Source of the DNA: Lyophyllum atratum
Lineage: Eukaryota; Basidiomycota; Agaricomycetes; Agaricales; Lyophyllaceae
Direction: 5' to 3'
Length of the DNA stretch: 64,000 nt
Assembly (NCBI GenBank): GCA_014905825.1
Contig: JACGCN010000001.1
Coordinates: 3,162,001 to 3,226,000 of the forward strand
Below the pieces are notes generated by a model. That model did not search any database. It was given only the letters and a program-made list of their open reading frames with translations, and was not told the origin of the DNA. This document shows, one piece after another, positions 1-12,101 of the stretch (the first letter of the stretch is position 1; every line of letters starts with the position of its first letter). The position numbers and the translations under genes are program-made.

Positions 1-1588
1 GGATTCAGGGGTGGTTCACCGATCAGGTTTTCTTTCCAGCGACGCCGCGCCCCCATCAACATCTTCCACACAGCAGTCCTCCACTCCTATGTCTTCTCCA
101 CGTGTCATAATTCGACAACCATCGGTTTCTCGAATTGGACTACCACCAAGCGCACCTCCCAGACATGAACTACCACCACCACCAACTCTAAATCATAAAG
201 CCAAAGAAGATGATCCTGAAGTAGTAGTTCCACTATATAGAGGTTCTGCATCCTCATCTAGCCTATCATTTGCATCATCGGTGTCATCAAACAGGGAGGT
301 TCTATATAGTCAAACATATAGTCCTCGGCAAAAGGAGAGGAAACCCTTAGAGCGATCGATATCCAGTAAGATGGAGATAGAGGGATTTCACGATATGACT
401 TCTGGACCACCGCAGCTCTCCTCGACATCGCGTACTCTCAAGAAGGCGCTCTCTCATCAATCTCTAGGAAGACGTGCTCATTCCTCCAGCGGCCACGCCC
501 CTATCACCCCACCCGAGCCACCCATGCCTCTGAAGGCACCTCGAAAGCAACGATCGTTTCATCAGCCGAAGGTTCCAATGCCTGCCGTACCCTCTTCTCT
601 GCAGTGCACCAATTCCACTAGGTCGCAGGCATCCGCTACACCGACTGAGTCTCGCCCCATTGTCGAACAAAGGAGAGGTAGTGCCGGCGGAATAACAATC
701 CCCGGAAGAAAGCGTCTTTTCTCTGGATCAAGCAATCGACGGCCATCTACCTCTCAATGCATTTTCCCTGATGATGATAGCAGATCCGTCTTCAGTGTGC
801 GCTCCGACCCCGATAAAAGCGCAGGAACTTCATTCTTCAAATCTATGGGACAGCCCTTGTCACCCACTGCTTCCACATCGTTCTGGGACGAACCTTCCCA
901 TGAACCGCCAACCAGTCTTCAGTCGATGGGACACGAATATACACCTCAACAGATCTTGTCACCTGCAGAGATGGCGAAGTTGGAAGCGAGTGTGGAAGAA
1001 TCAAGCATTCATGGCCGGGCAAGAGGTCTTTCTATCCTTTCGACTTCAACCATGGTAACATTGGATGGAGATGACGAGTATATTTCAGGAGGCGGACCTT
1101 CTCCAGTGTCCACCGACTCGATCAGAGAGACTGCGCATGGGTTGATGGCCAGAAGTAATTCCCTTATGCACAGGGGACTTGCGGTTCCTCCTCGGCTCTC
1201 CCTCCGACCCTCGACCTCCCAAGCTAGCATGACAGTGCCATTGATCCCGGATCCCAGGGCACCCAGATCGACACCAACAACAGCATCCGTTACTAGCCTC
1301 CCCCCTCCTCCTCGGCGATCGCGACCACGGCCTGCATTTATCCCGGACGAGCCACCGACTATCACTCCACTTCCACCGCCTCCAGGACGAAAATATATTC
1401 GCCCAAAGATCTCAGTTGAGAAGGCGCTCCACCGTCGATCTATCATGAGGAAACCCTCCTTCCTAGACATCGACGACGATACGGACGATAAAGATACAGA
1501 CGTGGACAGTTCAGAAACGCCGCCTAGCGGTAGCTTCTTGGATCTCGCTCGGGAGTCTTTTGACACTGTGAGGAGTATCAGCGAATAA
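1..1588 (+). CDS. Ser/Pro-rich protein, 5'-truncated by window edge
   Basis: An open frame runs from the first bases of the window to a TAA at 1586-1588 with no stop, so the gene starts upstream and only about the last 528 residues are seen. No folded domain is recognised. The protein is rich in Ser, Pro and Thr with polyproline stretches (PPRHELPPPPTL, ITPLPPPPGRK) and basic patches, and ends in an acidic run (DIDDDTDDKDTDVD) before a short helical tail. This looks like a disordered regulatory or scaffold tail, perhaps binding SH3 or EVH1 domains through the polyprolines, which is inference only. It converges on SLA2 with about 300 bases between the stops. Confidence 0.7.
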   Translation, partial: DSGVVHRSGFLSSDAAPPSTSSTQQSSTPMSSPRVIIRQPSVSRIGLPPSAPPRHELPPPPTLNHKAKEDDPEVVVPLYRGSASSSSLSFASSVSSNREVLYSQTYSPRQKERKPLERSISSKMEIEGFHDMTSGPPQLSSTSRTLKKALSHQSLGRRAHSSSGHAPITPPEPPMPLKAPRKQRSFHQPKVPMPAVPSSLQCTNSTRSQASATPTESRPIVEQRRGSAGGITIPGRKRLFSGSSNRRPSTSQCIFPDDDSRSVFSVRSDPDKSAGTSFFKSMGQPLSPTASTSFWDEPSHEPPTSLQSMGHEYTPQQILSPAEMAKLEASVEESSIHGRARGLSILSTSTMVTLDGDDEYISGGGPSPVSTDSIRETAHGLMARSNSLMHRGLAVPPRLSLRPSTSQASMTVPLIPDPRAPRSTPTTASVTSLPPPPRRSRPRPAFIPDEPPTITPLPPPPGRKYIRPKISVEKALHRRSIMRKPSFLDIDDDTDDKDTDVDSSETPPSGSFLDLARESFDTVRSISE

Positions 1589-1886
1589 GGTCTTGGACGC
1601 ACTCCCCTGTTATTATTGTTATTTCATATATCTTTAACCCTCATTATTCGTGTTCATTCGCCACCGTCAAATAACTTTCCGTACACCTGTGTTAATAGTC
1701 CACACTATCCCCCCTATTCATTCTTTCACGCATACCACTTTTCTCTTACATACCAATCATTGATTAGCCTCACCAATTGCCTGGCGATGACCCCATGCCA
1801 ATCAGACTTACTAACTTGTGTAGAATTTGGGACAGTCCAATGGAAGAGAAAAATTACATGTAAATCCAGTAAATGAGAAACCTATC

Positions 1887-4800
1887 CTAATCCGTCTCGT
1901 CGGTATGATATCCAGCGCGTCTCATGGCACCGAGACGGTGTCGGGCAGCACCAAGGTCTTTCTCCAGCTTCAATATCTCAACTTGTTGCTCCATCTCGCG
2001 TCTCTTGAATTCCAGAACTGCCATGTTCTTGTAATCCACATCCTCTTCCTCGCTTTGCCTCGCTGATACTGCCTTGACCTGTCGTACAAGAGCTTTGCAG
2101 GCTTCCGTGACAGCCTTCGCAGCAGCCTCAAGACGTTCTTGGGTTTTCGACATCAAGTTCGCTTTGACGCGAGAGGCGGCGACAAGCTGAGCTGTAGCAG
2201 CAGCAACTTCATTGGAAGCGACGATGAGTTGCTCGAGAGAGTGGGTACCCGACAGCACACCATCTGCGCTCTCGATCAGGAGGTTTGTGGCAAATGCAAC
2301 AGCCTTTGCTGCTGAGATCAGGCCCTCCGTCCAGCGGTTATTCCGTTTGTAGAACTGTTGCATTGTGCTCGACCCTTTGCCCTGAGCAACGATCTCTTGT
2401 TGAGAGTCCGTGGCAGCCTTGATGAGGCGGGAGATGGCGTTGGTGATTGCCATGGCGGCTGACAAAATGGAGTCGTGGACTTGCAAATCAACGGCACTAA
2501 ATCGGGAGGAATCCCGAGGGCGAGACATGAGTTCCTGGAGACGCTGCGTGGCAAGTTCGATAGCTCGCGCAGCGCTGGACATTTCTTGTTCGACAATGTC
2601 ACCGATATCACCATTCGCGCGTGCCAGGGCGCCCGCCTTCGCACCCTTCGGTATAAGACCATCAACTACTTCTGAGAGTTTTGCGAGGGCATCGCGAGCT
2701 TGACTGTTATTGCGCATTGCAACGTCCTTTCGTTGGCTCGGTTGGAGCAGGTCGAGTTTATAAGATTGGAGATTTTCGAAGAATCGCAATCCGACGTCTC
2801 CGGCCAATTTTGCAACATTGATAATCTTGTCAGAAGCATCGTCGTCACTTGCTAGGCGCGTGATGCCTTTGGTGTTGATCAGGACGTCGAATAAGGATTG
2901 AGCGAACTCGTTTGCTGATTTAATCACTTCAACATGATCCCCACCAACTTCACCTCCCAGATACAGATTGTAGATGGTCGCAAATTCGGTGGCGTTGTTA
3001 ACGGCCTTCTCAACCATCGATAATGTGTATTCAGGCGTCGAGTTAAGGTTGCCAGCCTGAGTAGGCGATTCCAATTCGTAGATGGCATCATCCACCTTGT
3101 GCACGCACGCCTGAAGAATTGAATCTTATTTCAAGGTCAGTCGATATGCGCGTCGGTACTTCCAAACTGCCTCACCAATGATCTGATTCAACTTTTTGCG
3201 ATTGTCTAAGATTAGGGTGTCGATCTGGGCGTTGGTGGTCTCATCCACGATGCCTTGGTTCTGTGTGGAAGCGTTGTTCGGTGAGTGCGCGTTGATAAAA
3301 TATATAAAACATCAAAAGTACCTGTTGTGTCTCCGAGAGCTGTTGAATGGTACTATCCATGCCCTCCTGTAAAATCATAATTTCTTGATCCTTCTCTTCA
3401 CGTAGGCGTTCCAAATCACCGCTGGCGTTGTTGAGTTTACTGAGTAGATCATCGATTTGAAGTTGCTTAGCCTAAGAGATGGTGGCGTTTTTTCACAGTC
3501 CTTCCTGACGAAAGACGGAAACACATACCCGCAGAGAATCCTCGAGCTCCGACAACTGCCTGTTATACTTGTTCATAACAGTTGATACCTCGGAGTTCTT
3601 CGAACGGGAGGAATCCTCGGCGCGTTCATTGGCGAAGTTTAGTTCGCGACGTAGTCTGTCAATTTCCTCTTTATGAGAGGATTTCTGACGGTCAATGTCG
3701 AATCGTGCTCGATCACGCTCGCGAAGCATGTCTGCGAGTTCCAAATTTTTCGCCTTGAGCTCTCGCTCCATACGTTCCATACGGTCAACAGCTTCCTGTG
3801 CGGAGTTTGCCTTTAACTGCATCTGTTTGAACTTTGAGAGCATATCGAGATGCTCCGTACGGAGTTGGCTATAGAGTTTGGCCAAAGCTTCATACTTGTT
3901 GCGCCAAAGAGTTACTTGATCTTGAAGCTGTTTAATCAGCTCGTCCTTCGACATCATTTGTGAACCTATGTTGGCGCTAGCGTTGGCAAGTTCGGCTTCC
4001 AACATCTTGACTCGCTATGATAGTCGTCAGTATGTTACGTGAACGAATGTGAAGCAACATACGCGGTCATATTGTTCTAGGAATATCTGGTCACGCTCAT
4101 ATTGACCCCTCATCGCGAGCAACTCCCTTTCAAGCTCTCCAGCCTGCTGCGCTGCATGGGCTTGGCTGTTGTACATTTGCTCCTGCATCAATCGCTCCTG
4201 TGCAAGTCGCTGAGCTTCAGCCTGTTGGATCTGCCGCTGCTCGAACTCCCGCTGCTGCTGCTGCTCCTGTTCAAGACGACGGCGTTCGTCATCTTCCCGC
4301 TGAGCCTGCAACGCAGCTTGCTGATCTTCGTATTGCTTGAGCATGCGTGCTTGCTCGTTGATTTCTGCAGCATTGGGAGATGGAGCGGATGGCGGAGGAG
4401 AAGGTGACTTCATGGCTGTTTTAGGTCTAGCAGGAAGGTCTGGAGCATCACCACTGTCCAGCAAATTCGGAGGTTCCTGATCAAATGATAGGTGAGATAT
4501 TTAGGCTGCAATATTGATAACCTACCGCCGCTAATTTCGGAACGTTGATAAGGCCAGTAAGGTATTTGAGATTGGAACATTCATAGTAAAATCTGCGGAG
4601 ATTGTGGTGTTGGGAAGTGTAACGCTGTTGCAGTGGTTCCAATGCGTCAACGTCATTCGTCCCTGTAGCATTGTCGGAAGAATTATCGAGAGAAAAAAGG
4701 CATAAGCTTACTGCGGTACATCGCCCTCAGCATACTTGTGATAAATCTATATATACCCCAGCTCTCCTTGACGAGAGGGACTAGAGACGAAATACGGCAC

Positions 4801-5678
4801 TCGTTATTGGCAGAGTGCTTGAAATGTGAGAAAACCAATTTTTGGAAGGATTCGATCTGGTCCTGCAAGCCCATGAGGTCGGATATCGTTTCATATCTAA
4901 GTGAATTAAGCAAAAGAGATGGGATGGAACGCAAGCGACGATTCGTACCCCTCATTTGGATCATCAATTCCCTTCAAAGTCACGTATTCTTCGTATTCAA
5001 ATAGACCGTTGAACTCAGGTCGTAGACGGTGGAATCTGAGTTTAGCCAGGATAAATTGAACATAGGTTTTGATTAGTGGGCCATAGCCTGGAGTAAATCT
5101 TTAGCAATCAGAGACACGAAGGAACAGAAATACTCGCCTTTTTGACCATCAGACCCCACGGTACGTGCACACGTCTCAAGCCATGCTGTCTGACCATGCG
5201 CTTCCTTGATCGTCTAATATCGATGTATAAACCGCAGTCGCAAATCCTGCTCAAATAATCTGACTTACCACAGGATGTCCCTCTTGTAGCACCTTGTGGA
5301 CGGTGATGAGGGCCTTGAAGGTTTGTACTTCATCGGCTAAGATAGGTTGAACCCGAAGGCCACTCCAAAATGAGATTGATGAGTGATAGTCCCATGTAAA
5401 GACGATGCATTCTGTAGCTCATGATCAGCACTGAGTTCGCGCATATGAGGAGAGGGCTCACTCCGGACGTGCTTCTGTTTCGGTGCACTCTCCTCCGGGC
5501 TCGTAGCTTTCTTGATATTTACGAGCAGTTCATGCTCAGCTTTATCCTTGTCAACAGGTCGAGTGGGGTAATGAACCTCCTCATCGACGTCAAAGCCACC
5601 CTGTCGTGGTCGGCCACCGCCAAACCTAGATGCTGAAAGTCAAAGACTGAGTCCCATGATAGGATAGGATACATACAT
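1887..5678 (-). CDS. SLA2: Sla2/End4/HIP1R-type endocytic adaptor
   Basis: Links clathrin-coat membranes to actin during endocytosis. Three family blocks are seen in order. The N-terminal ANTH domain lies about 5640-4500; after splicing out an intron near 5400-5460 it reads KHVRKCIVFTWDYHSS, then LADEVQTFKALITVHK and LQEGHP. A Gln-rich coiled coil follows (4464-3490). The C-terminal talin-type I/LWEQ actin-binding module is at 3104-1887 (ILSAAMAITNAISRLIKAA, LIVASNEVAAATAQLVAA, LEAAAKAVTEACKALVRQVK), ending in GAMRRAGYHTDETD. There are many short introns. The first exon is unresolved: the ATG at 5676-5678 is followed by intron-like sequence, but no splice I tried keeps the frame into the RFGGGRPRQGG region. 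SHY1 is divergent upstream. Confidence 0.93.
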
Positions 5679-5795
5679 TGTTTTTATGCGGTGAGAAGAT
5701 GAGGTGGTGTGGTTGGCCGCGCTGACAAGTGTTGCTGTCCTATGGAGACTCCAGATATACTGCGATCAACACGTGTGAATTGTGAAATCAGCCTA

Positions 5796-6860
5796 ATGCG
5801 CACCATGTTCCCTTTCCTTTCAACACTACGGCTAGCACCTAGGGCCACCTTCCCACCACGCTTTATCCTTCGAGTCACCCGTCAACAGACACGGTTTTAT
5901 ACCCAGAAAACAGAGGTCCCGACGATATACAAACCGCGACGCGAATCATGGGTTAATCCAACAATGTTGCTTATTGGATTCATGCCCGTCTTTACATTTG
6001 CGCTGGGAACCTGGCAACTGCAACGTCTAAAATGGAAGGTCGACCTGATTGACGAATTGGAGGAGAAACTACAGTTACAGCCGCTGTCACTTCCGCCAAA
6101 AATAAAGTACGTTCTAGCTTCACTTTCATTTTCCCATCTTCCTGAGGTAAGTTCGTACAGTTTAAGCGTCATTCCGGAATTCGTGTATCGGAAGGTTGCC
6201 CTCAAGGGAAAATGGGATCACGCTCATACAATGCTCCTGGTTCCGCGCGTCCGAGAAGGTGCGCATGGCGCTCATGTCGTGACACCACTGGTCCGCGAAA
6301 ATGGATCAACTGTTCTCGTGGACCGTGGCTTCGTGTCCAATGAGTTTGCCTCCAGCTCAGGTTACCAGAAAGAAGACGGTGAAGTGGAGATTCTAGGAAT
6401 GCTTCGGACATCACAACCCCGTAATAGCTTCACACCTGACAATAAACCTGAGGAGGGAATATGGTACTGGTCTGATGTGAACGCCATGGCTGAATATGCT
6501 GGCGGCGAGCAGGCGGGGGTTCAGCCCGTTTTCGTGGAGCAAATATTCGGTACGCTCACGTCTCTCACCTTGGCCTCTTTTGGGGATTTACTCAATGGTT
6601 AGGATAGAGGGACATGCAGGAGAGGCTGGCACTCGACTTTCTAAGGGAATACCAGTAGGCCGTGCCCCTACGATAGACCTAAGAAATGCTCACCTTTCTT
6701 ACGTCATTACTTGGTAAGTCTGCTTGCCCGATTTCTTCAAGCCTGACCTAGATCGACTCTATCCAGGTATGCGCTTTCTGGACTGACGGCGTTCATGTTT
6801 GCTCGGGTTCTCATCAACAAAAAACATTCTATTGCTCGAAAACTACCGCGCTTCAACTGA
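5796..6860 (+). CDS. SHY1: SURF1/Shy1 cytochrome c oxidase assembly factor
   Basis: Mitochondrial inner-membrane protein needed for haem a insertion and assembly of Cox1. Best model: join(5796..6106, 6161..6549, 6608..6713, 6767..6860). The N-terminus is a basic presequence (RLAPRATFPPRFILRVTRQQ). The first membrane helix is followed by the family motif GTWQLQRLKWK. The middle has FVYRKVALKGKWDH, VVTPLVREN and VLVDRGFV. The C-terminal helix is SGLTAFMFARVLI, followed by a short basic tail. The third exon starts after the second of two overlapping TAG acceptors, because only that join keeps QIFEGHAGEAGTRLSKG open. A second ATG at 5805 could also serve as start. Confidence 0.95.
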
Positions 6861-7368
6861 ATGTATTATTTATTGGAATGAATTCCCTGGAAGCTCGGAT
6901 TCGGTTTTGTCGTCTATTCTCGTGGAGGGATGAACATGGGAATAGTGATAGTGATAGTGATATGTCCCACCACATATCATAATCTAGCTGATAGTGTGTT
7001 GATTAGATTAGATCTTGTGAATGGACCCTGTGTTGGCCGATCCGATCACCATCCCAATTACTCGTTCTGCCCAGTGCCATTACTGTAAACCAATTGACTG
7101 TAAGTAGAAGCCGGAAGACCCGCCGAATGTGCCCACATGACGATCAGCACCACGCGATTATTGGTTCCGTAACATGACAAGCGGTCAATCTTTCTTTGTC
7201 TCTCTATCCGAACAATGTACCATCCTCGCCCCTATTTCTACAATGCAAGCTGGCCGTGCCCATCTCCAAAACATCAGATGGTGCGAGTGCTGGCCAGCCC
7301 TCGAGGGCGTTTTAAAAGCATGACAACATGGCGTTTCACCCTCTCACATATTCACCTTCCCCGGTTTC
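6861..7368. other. intergenic region with short GATAGT repeat
   Basis: About 500 bases with no convincing gene. It holds the 3' flank of SHY1 and probably the promoter of the next small gene. A short hexamer run (GTGATA repeated) lies near 6941-6962. Nothing else stands out. Confidence 0.5.
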
Positions 7369-8113
7369 ATGCCTGCTTCCGCCATTCCCACTTCATCTTA
7401 CACCTATCGATCTGGTTCTCCGAGCATGAATCCTCCTCGTTCCATTGCACGCAGTGCACGTTCAGACCTCGTGCATTTAGGGACCGACATAGACTGCTGC
7501 AGGATACGCTCTGAACGGGAGTACTACAAATCAACTCAGTGCGAGTTCAGTCCAGAATATATTTCTGCGCTGAATAGATTGTCAGCAGAAGATCAATTAC
7601 AAGAAGGTCCGCGTTCGTCCTTTCTTAGGTAGCCTTGTCACTCATGCTTGATATACCCATAAGAAAGTATCCGTGCAGAAGTGGAGCGGGCGCTCCTTGC
7701 GCAAAAACGTGCTAGAGCTAAAAACGCAGCCAAACTGACTCAGAAGTTAGGAGACCATGTGGCAGCAGAATGCGAGGCTCTCGTACGCAGACGACACGCA
7801 TATCAGGACGGACGTTTATACGCCGGTAGCGGCATCCTCTAGACGTCAGCTAGACCCAGTAAGGAGCTTTTTGCAACCTCTGTTTTCTTGATCCAGACTG
7901 ACCTTGCAGCCCAAGGCACAGTCCATACGTTCAAGTTTCCGCACACTCCCTCCCGTTTCAATCCCATCTATGAGGAAGTCATTATCGTCGACCATAGCTC
8001 ACGACAACGATTTTGCCTCTTCTGTCGCCGATCCCATGATGAAGAGCCTACTGAAATTGGCCCAAGGAGCTGCGACGCGCTGCAGCTGTCGCGGATTTGT
8101 TTATGAGGATTAA
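7369..8113 (+). CDS. hypothetical protein with helical basic region
   Basis: Probable multi-exon gene of unknown function. Exon 1 (7369-7606) encodes a Ser-rich N-terminus followed by CEFSPEYISALNRLSAEDQL. After an intron ending at 7663, exon 2 continues as a charged helix: EVERALLAQKRARAKNAAKL and then TQKLGDHVAAECEALVRRRH. The last part is uncertain. Either the gene stops at the in-frame TAG near 7842, or it splices at about 7825/7909 into a Ser/Leu-rich exon ending at 8106 or 8113. The join into the frame that ends FVYED does not keep phase with the donors I see. The coiled stretch makes a real protein likely. Confidence 0.4.
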
Positions 8114-8273
8114 TCGGGAGGCCAGAAGGCTCCAGAGTGGTTTCGTGCAGAGACATTACTTCTCCGAAACCTGCGCTTTCTTCGTCTACACTTGGAGCTT
8201 TACGTCTTCGTGGCCGTTGTAGTACTACCACAACACTATGTAGCACCTTCAAGTTCGTACAATGATTACTACT

Positions 8274-8313
8274 ACTATGGTGCCGTTCACTTAGAGGCCG
8301 CCTATTTGTGACA
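8274..8313 (+). repeat. left terminal inverted repeat of MITE-like element
   Basis: Forty bases that pair with 8727-8766 in inverse orientation with one mismatch (G versus T at the 20th position). Confidence 0.85.
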
Positions 8314-8726
8314 AACAATATAGCACCTTCAAAAATTGATATTTTTCTTATCGGTCTTGCCAAAACACTCCTTTTGATGAGAGGATGAGAACCCCAAGAC
8401 AGATTCTTGATAGTGTCAAAATTGGTGGAGATTTATTTTTTTACCGTGACGGATTTGGCCACCTTCTATATATGGGAAAATTAGTAATACCTGAAAAAGG
8501 AAATAATGGTTCCCACGGATGTCATCTGCCTCGCTTTCCAGGCTTGGGGCGTGCATGAGCAGCAGCAATGAGGAGGTCCTTCTTCTGGTAATTATAAGTA
8601 GAGAGAACCTTTGCTTGAATTCACCATACAATACTGTCTACCGAATAACATCCGCAAATCACTAGCTATAAGGCTCTTACATGGCCAATTTGAAAAAAAA
8701 AATCGGCCTTCGGTGGATTTGGCCAC

Positions 8727-8766
8727 TGTCACAAATAGGCGGCCTATAAGTGAACGGCACCATAGT
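8727..8766 (-). repeat. right terminal inverted repeat of MITE-like element
   Basis: Reverse complement of 8274-8313 with one mismatch; ends in ACCATAGT. Confidence 0.85.
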
Positions 8767-8928
8767 TAATTTCACTGGAACTTGGCGGCGGGCACGTGAC
8801 CCGAAGGAACTGAACGTGATATTAATACCGACCGTGGTCCGTGGCGGCTGGACTCCACAGTGGCTCGCCTCAATTCTTAGTGCTGCGCTGAGCGGCTTGA
8901 AGCTTGCTCTTAGACTGCCCTATCAATA

Positions 8929-11900
8929 ATGCCAAGTCAGGAATCACTAGGCACATCCAGTGGTCAACTGGACTCGGAACCATCAGCATCCAGACGATCA
9001 CATATTCACTTTCCCGCGGACAACACAAGCCCTTCCCGGTTTATACATCGTTCTACGGATGGGGCTTCAAGGGTATTGCCTGTGGCCTTCAGAACATCTC
9101 CAGCCCGACGGAACTCCCCATTAAGTGCACAAAATGCACCGACATCATCTCGACGACGTGTACGATCGGTGGGGACATCGGGAGATGTGTTCTTAGACTC
9201 TCCGCTCAGCCGAAGGCAACATACAAGCAGCTTGCTTACGCCTCCACGAGGACTGGACTCATTTGGAGGACGGGGTTTTGAACCAGTGGAAGAGGACAAC
9301 CCGGGTCTCAGTCTTTTCTCCGATGAGTATGACTTGGGTAAGTGACGCTGCACTGGCCCCGTAGTCCACTACTAATGATATGGATTAGCGAATGAAGGTA
9401 TTGCATTGAGCGTATATTTGATACAGTCCATTTACTCTTGGTAAAAGATCCTAGGATTCTACAGGATGTCCAGCGGGCTCTCAAGTTGAAGGCTCGGCGT
9501 GAAGCTCGCCTGTCTAGCAAATCGACACCTCCGAGATCCGAGCTTCCCTCCAGGCTCCAGCCGACCAATCCTTCCGCCCTGCACCCAGCTTTACCTATCT
9601 CGTCGAGCACTCGCAAGGAGAGCATATCCTCCGATCTCGACTTCAGTCCGTCCACTGGAGCTTCCTTCCTGCATCCGGTACCGTCGTCTCTAGACAATGG
9701 CATGACTTTAGACTGGAGTGGGTTTGATGATAAACCGGATAGTCGTTGGAAATTGAACAGCTCAAAACGTAAGGGGAAAGAGGCTCTTCCACCATTGGCA
9801 ATGGTGATGGAGCAACAAGAGGCTGCCTATGCTGGTAAGTTGATTTTTTTCGCCATGCCGCTGTTGATGTCACAATAACCGACCCAAAATTGAAGACAAG
9901 ATTGCTCGGCTGAGAACCATTTTGACGCCACAGACGTTGAGGAAAGCGAAGATAACCCACGATCAACTTGGCCGACGGTATAATCTGGCCTATGACTTTC
10001 TGTCTGCGGGAACGCCTTTGAATATCGCCAAAGTGGCACAGTGGTATCGTCGGCAAGATACACTTATTCGCAGCGCTCTGGAGAAGGCAGAGCCATTTAC
10101 ATGGATGAAGCACTTGGATAGACGTGGTATACAGCCTCCAGAACGTTCACCCTGGTACCTTTCTGCTCTGATCACGGAGGAATATATACAAGCCCAAACC
10201 CAGCACGTTCCAATGTCGACGATTCCCGAGGACTTTCTCATACGGGCCATATCTCCTGATATACCATCCCCCATGCATGCCCAACTTTCCCGCATAACTT
10301 CTGGCACATCATCCAACCGTGTGCTTGAACCCTCCGTGGCAAGGAAAGCGCCATTTGAAGACAGTGTGACCTTTGAACCCCGTATCGATTCGTCCCGCAC
10401 CTCATTGGAACTTGCTTTGCATAGAAGCCATGTTTCGTCCGTCAGCAGCCTACCAGTGGGCTTTCCTTCTACTGCGCCCAGTTCTCCGACCACCAATCGT
10501 TTCCTGCCTCCGCAATCGGGAGTAACGAAGAGTGACTGTCCTTCTGCTTCTGTCGAGCAATTGCCCTCGGCAGACTCTGATAAAAGCATACCATCAGGTA
10601 GCCGTGCGTCAGCGGTGGTCAGCCCCGACCTGAACATAAAGGTAGTCGCCGCTGGCGATGAATCCGATGATGATGCTCCTCGCAGAGTGGGGATCACCTT
10701 GCAACTGACTGCGCCCACACCGTCCGACGTCGACAGCCCCCACTCCCAAGTTATACGATCCCCAACTCAAGAGTCACGACGTCCCGCCGATCGTGTTCCG
10801 GGCCGACGTAGATTACGTGTATCACTGCCTTCAACTGACCGAGCAACCAGATCAAGTGACGCCAGACAGCGACAGGAGGCAGATGAGCAAAAGGCTCACG
10901 AGGTGAAAGCACGGTGAATACATATCTATGTCGATCTTCTCATCCTGTCTAAACGATGTCTTAGGCTTCTGCAAGAGACCACTTCCCACAATCATCGAGT
11001 CCGTCAGCTTTTGAATCGTATATCCGTGGGTATACGGGAACTTGAAAGTGTCCAATCAAACGCAATGACGTCCCTCGGCATAGCACATATCGGTCTTCCT
11101 CGAGAGCTTATTGACGCATTTGGTCACGATCCAGCAGCTGTCACTGGAGCAACTCGACGATTTCAGGGGTGGCGGGCTGTGGACGATATTCAGCACCGGC
11201 TTTTCCGCCAGAGAGACGTCTTCCAAGCCTTCCTATCTCGGGCCAACTGCGACTCAGCCCTGCCAAAAAGCGTGCTAGATGATCCAATTTCCTCCCTCAT
11301 TCAATCTCTGGCGGCTCTCGAAGAACACAGCCAGAAAATAGCCGGGCGAGCAATGGAAGCTGACGAAGGTCTGAAGACCGTACAGGCTACACACGATGCA
11401 GTGAAAAAGAGCTATAAGGAGACGTCGTCTCGAACGTCTGTTGTTTATCCCGAAGTACGTCTTATTGCGCAACCATATATAACAAAATCTTTACACATTT
11501 TTTGCAGCTCTCGTACATTGTCGCTTTGGAGGAAAGCTACAAAGATCAATATCAACAATTCTGGGAATTTGGGATGGATACCCTTACATTTCTTCTTGAC
11601 ACAGTCACACCATTCTGGAGGACGTACGGAAAGCCGATCGGAGAAGACATTCGTGATTTTCTCATCATACCGCTCTACCGCAACGAATTTACGGGCGAAT
11701 CCAAGAGATACCAGATATTACGGATTCCGAATCGCTCCTTCCGCCACTGGTTGGGATTGGTGATGTTTTTCATTGCATCCGTTATGATCAACGTTCTGCA
11801 AGCGCGTGCAGCTGTTTCTTCGGCTGGCCATTACAAACTACAGATGATTCCCTATGAAAGCATTCGATGGACTGCTCTGCCTTTCTTCTGGATTAGCATC

Positions 11901-12002
11901 ATCATACAGTGGTGGGCGGTTCTGACAGAGTTCGTAGTCGTTTTCCTTCAACTTGGGGCGTTGGTTTGGTGGGCTGGTTGGTCACTCAGGATATTTACTT
12001 GA
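8929..12002 (+). CDS. unknown coiled-coil membrane protein, multi-exon
   Basis: Best model: join(8929..9337, 9389..9397, 9448..9834, 9896..10913, 10965..11454, 11508..12002), about 935 residues. The second exon is only 9 bases. The N-terminal half is disordered and rich in Ser, Pro and Arg. The middle has a helical segment (DKIARLRTILTPQTLRKAK) and a structured region around LAYDFLSAGTPLNIAKVAQW. A long coiled-coil region follows (LLQETTSQNHRVRQLLNRI, FQGWRAVDDIQHRLFRQRD, LIQSLAALEEHSQKI). The C-terminus has hydrophobic spans, HWLGLVMFFIASVMINVL and a longer FFWISIIIQWWAVL...LGALVWWAGW stretch. I do not recognise the family. The layout suggests a membrane-anchored protein with a large cytosolic part, for example at the nuclear envelope, ER or plasma membrane; this is inference. 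Confidence 0.8.
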
Positions 12003-12101
12003 TCTTTCGTCGTGTATCGGAATATGGACTACGCTTTCTATGGACTACGCTTTCGATCGAGCTTAAATTATTAATTATCAATTACAGTACAAGGACGCTT
12101 A

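Larger units (their letters stand above)
8274..8766. mobile_element. MITE-like element with 40-bp terminal inverted repeats
   Basis: The sequence at 8274-8313 (starting ACTATGGTGCCGTTCAC) returns as its reverse complement at 8727-8766 with 39 of 40 bases matching. The 413-base interior has no convincing coding frame. It contains a GGATTTGGCCAC word at both about 8451 and 8714 and is AT-rich toward the right. The size, long near-perfect inverted repeats and lack of a gene fit a non-autonomous DNA transposon. A clear target duplication is not visible; the flanks are ACT on the left and TAA on the right. It fills the 8114-8928 gap between genes. Confidence 0.75.

Noticed and set aside
1009..1602. 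Minus-strand open frame of 197 codons over the first gene
   Set aside because: Its Gly/Arg-rich translation mirrors the Ser/Pro codons of the plus-strand gene; no family features.
6550..6607. Frameshift in SHY1 at the third exon
   Set aside because: Using the second overlapping acceptor (ending 6607) restores the conserved frame, so the gene is intact.
7968..8363. Minus-strand open frame of 131 codons
   Set aside because: It overlaps the small plus-strand gene and runs into the inverted repeat of the MITE-like element; residues look random.
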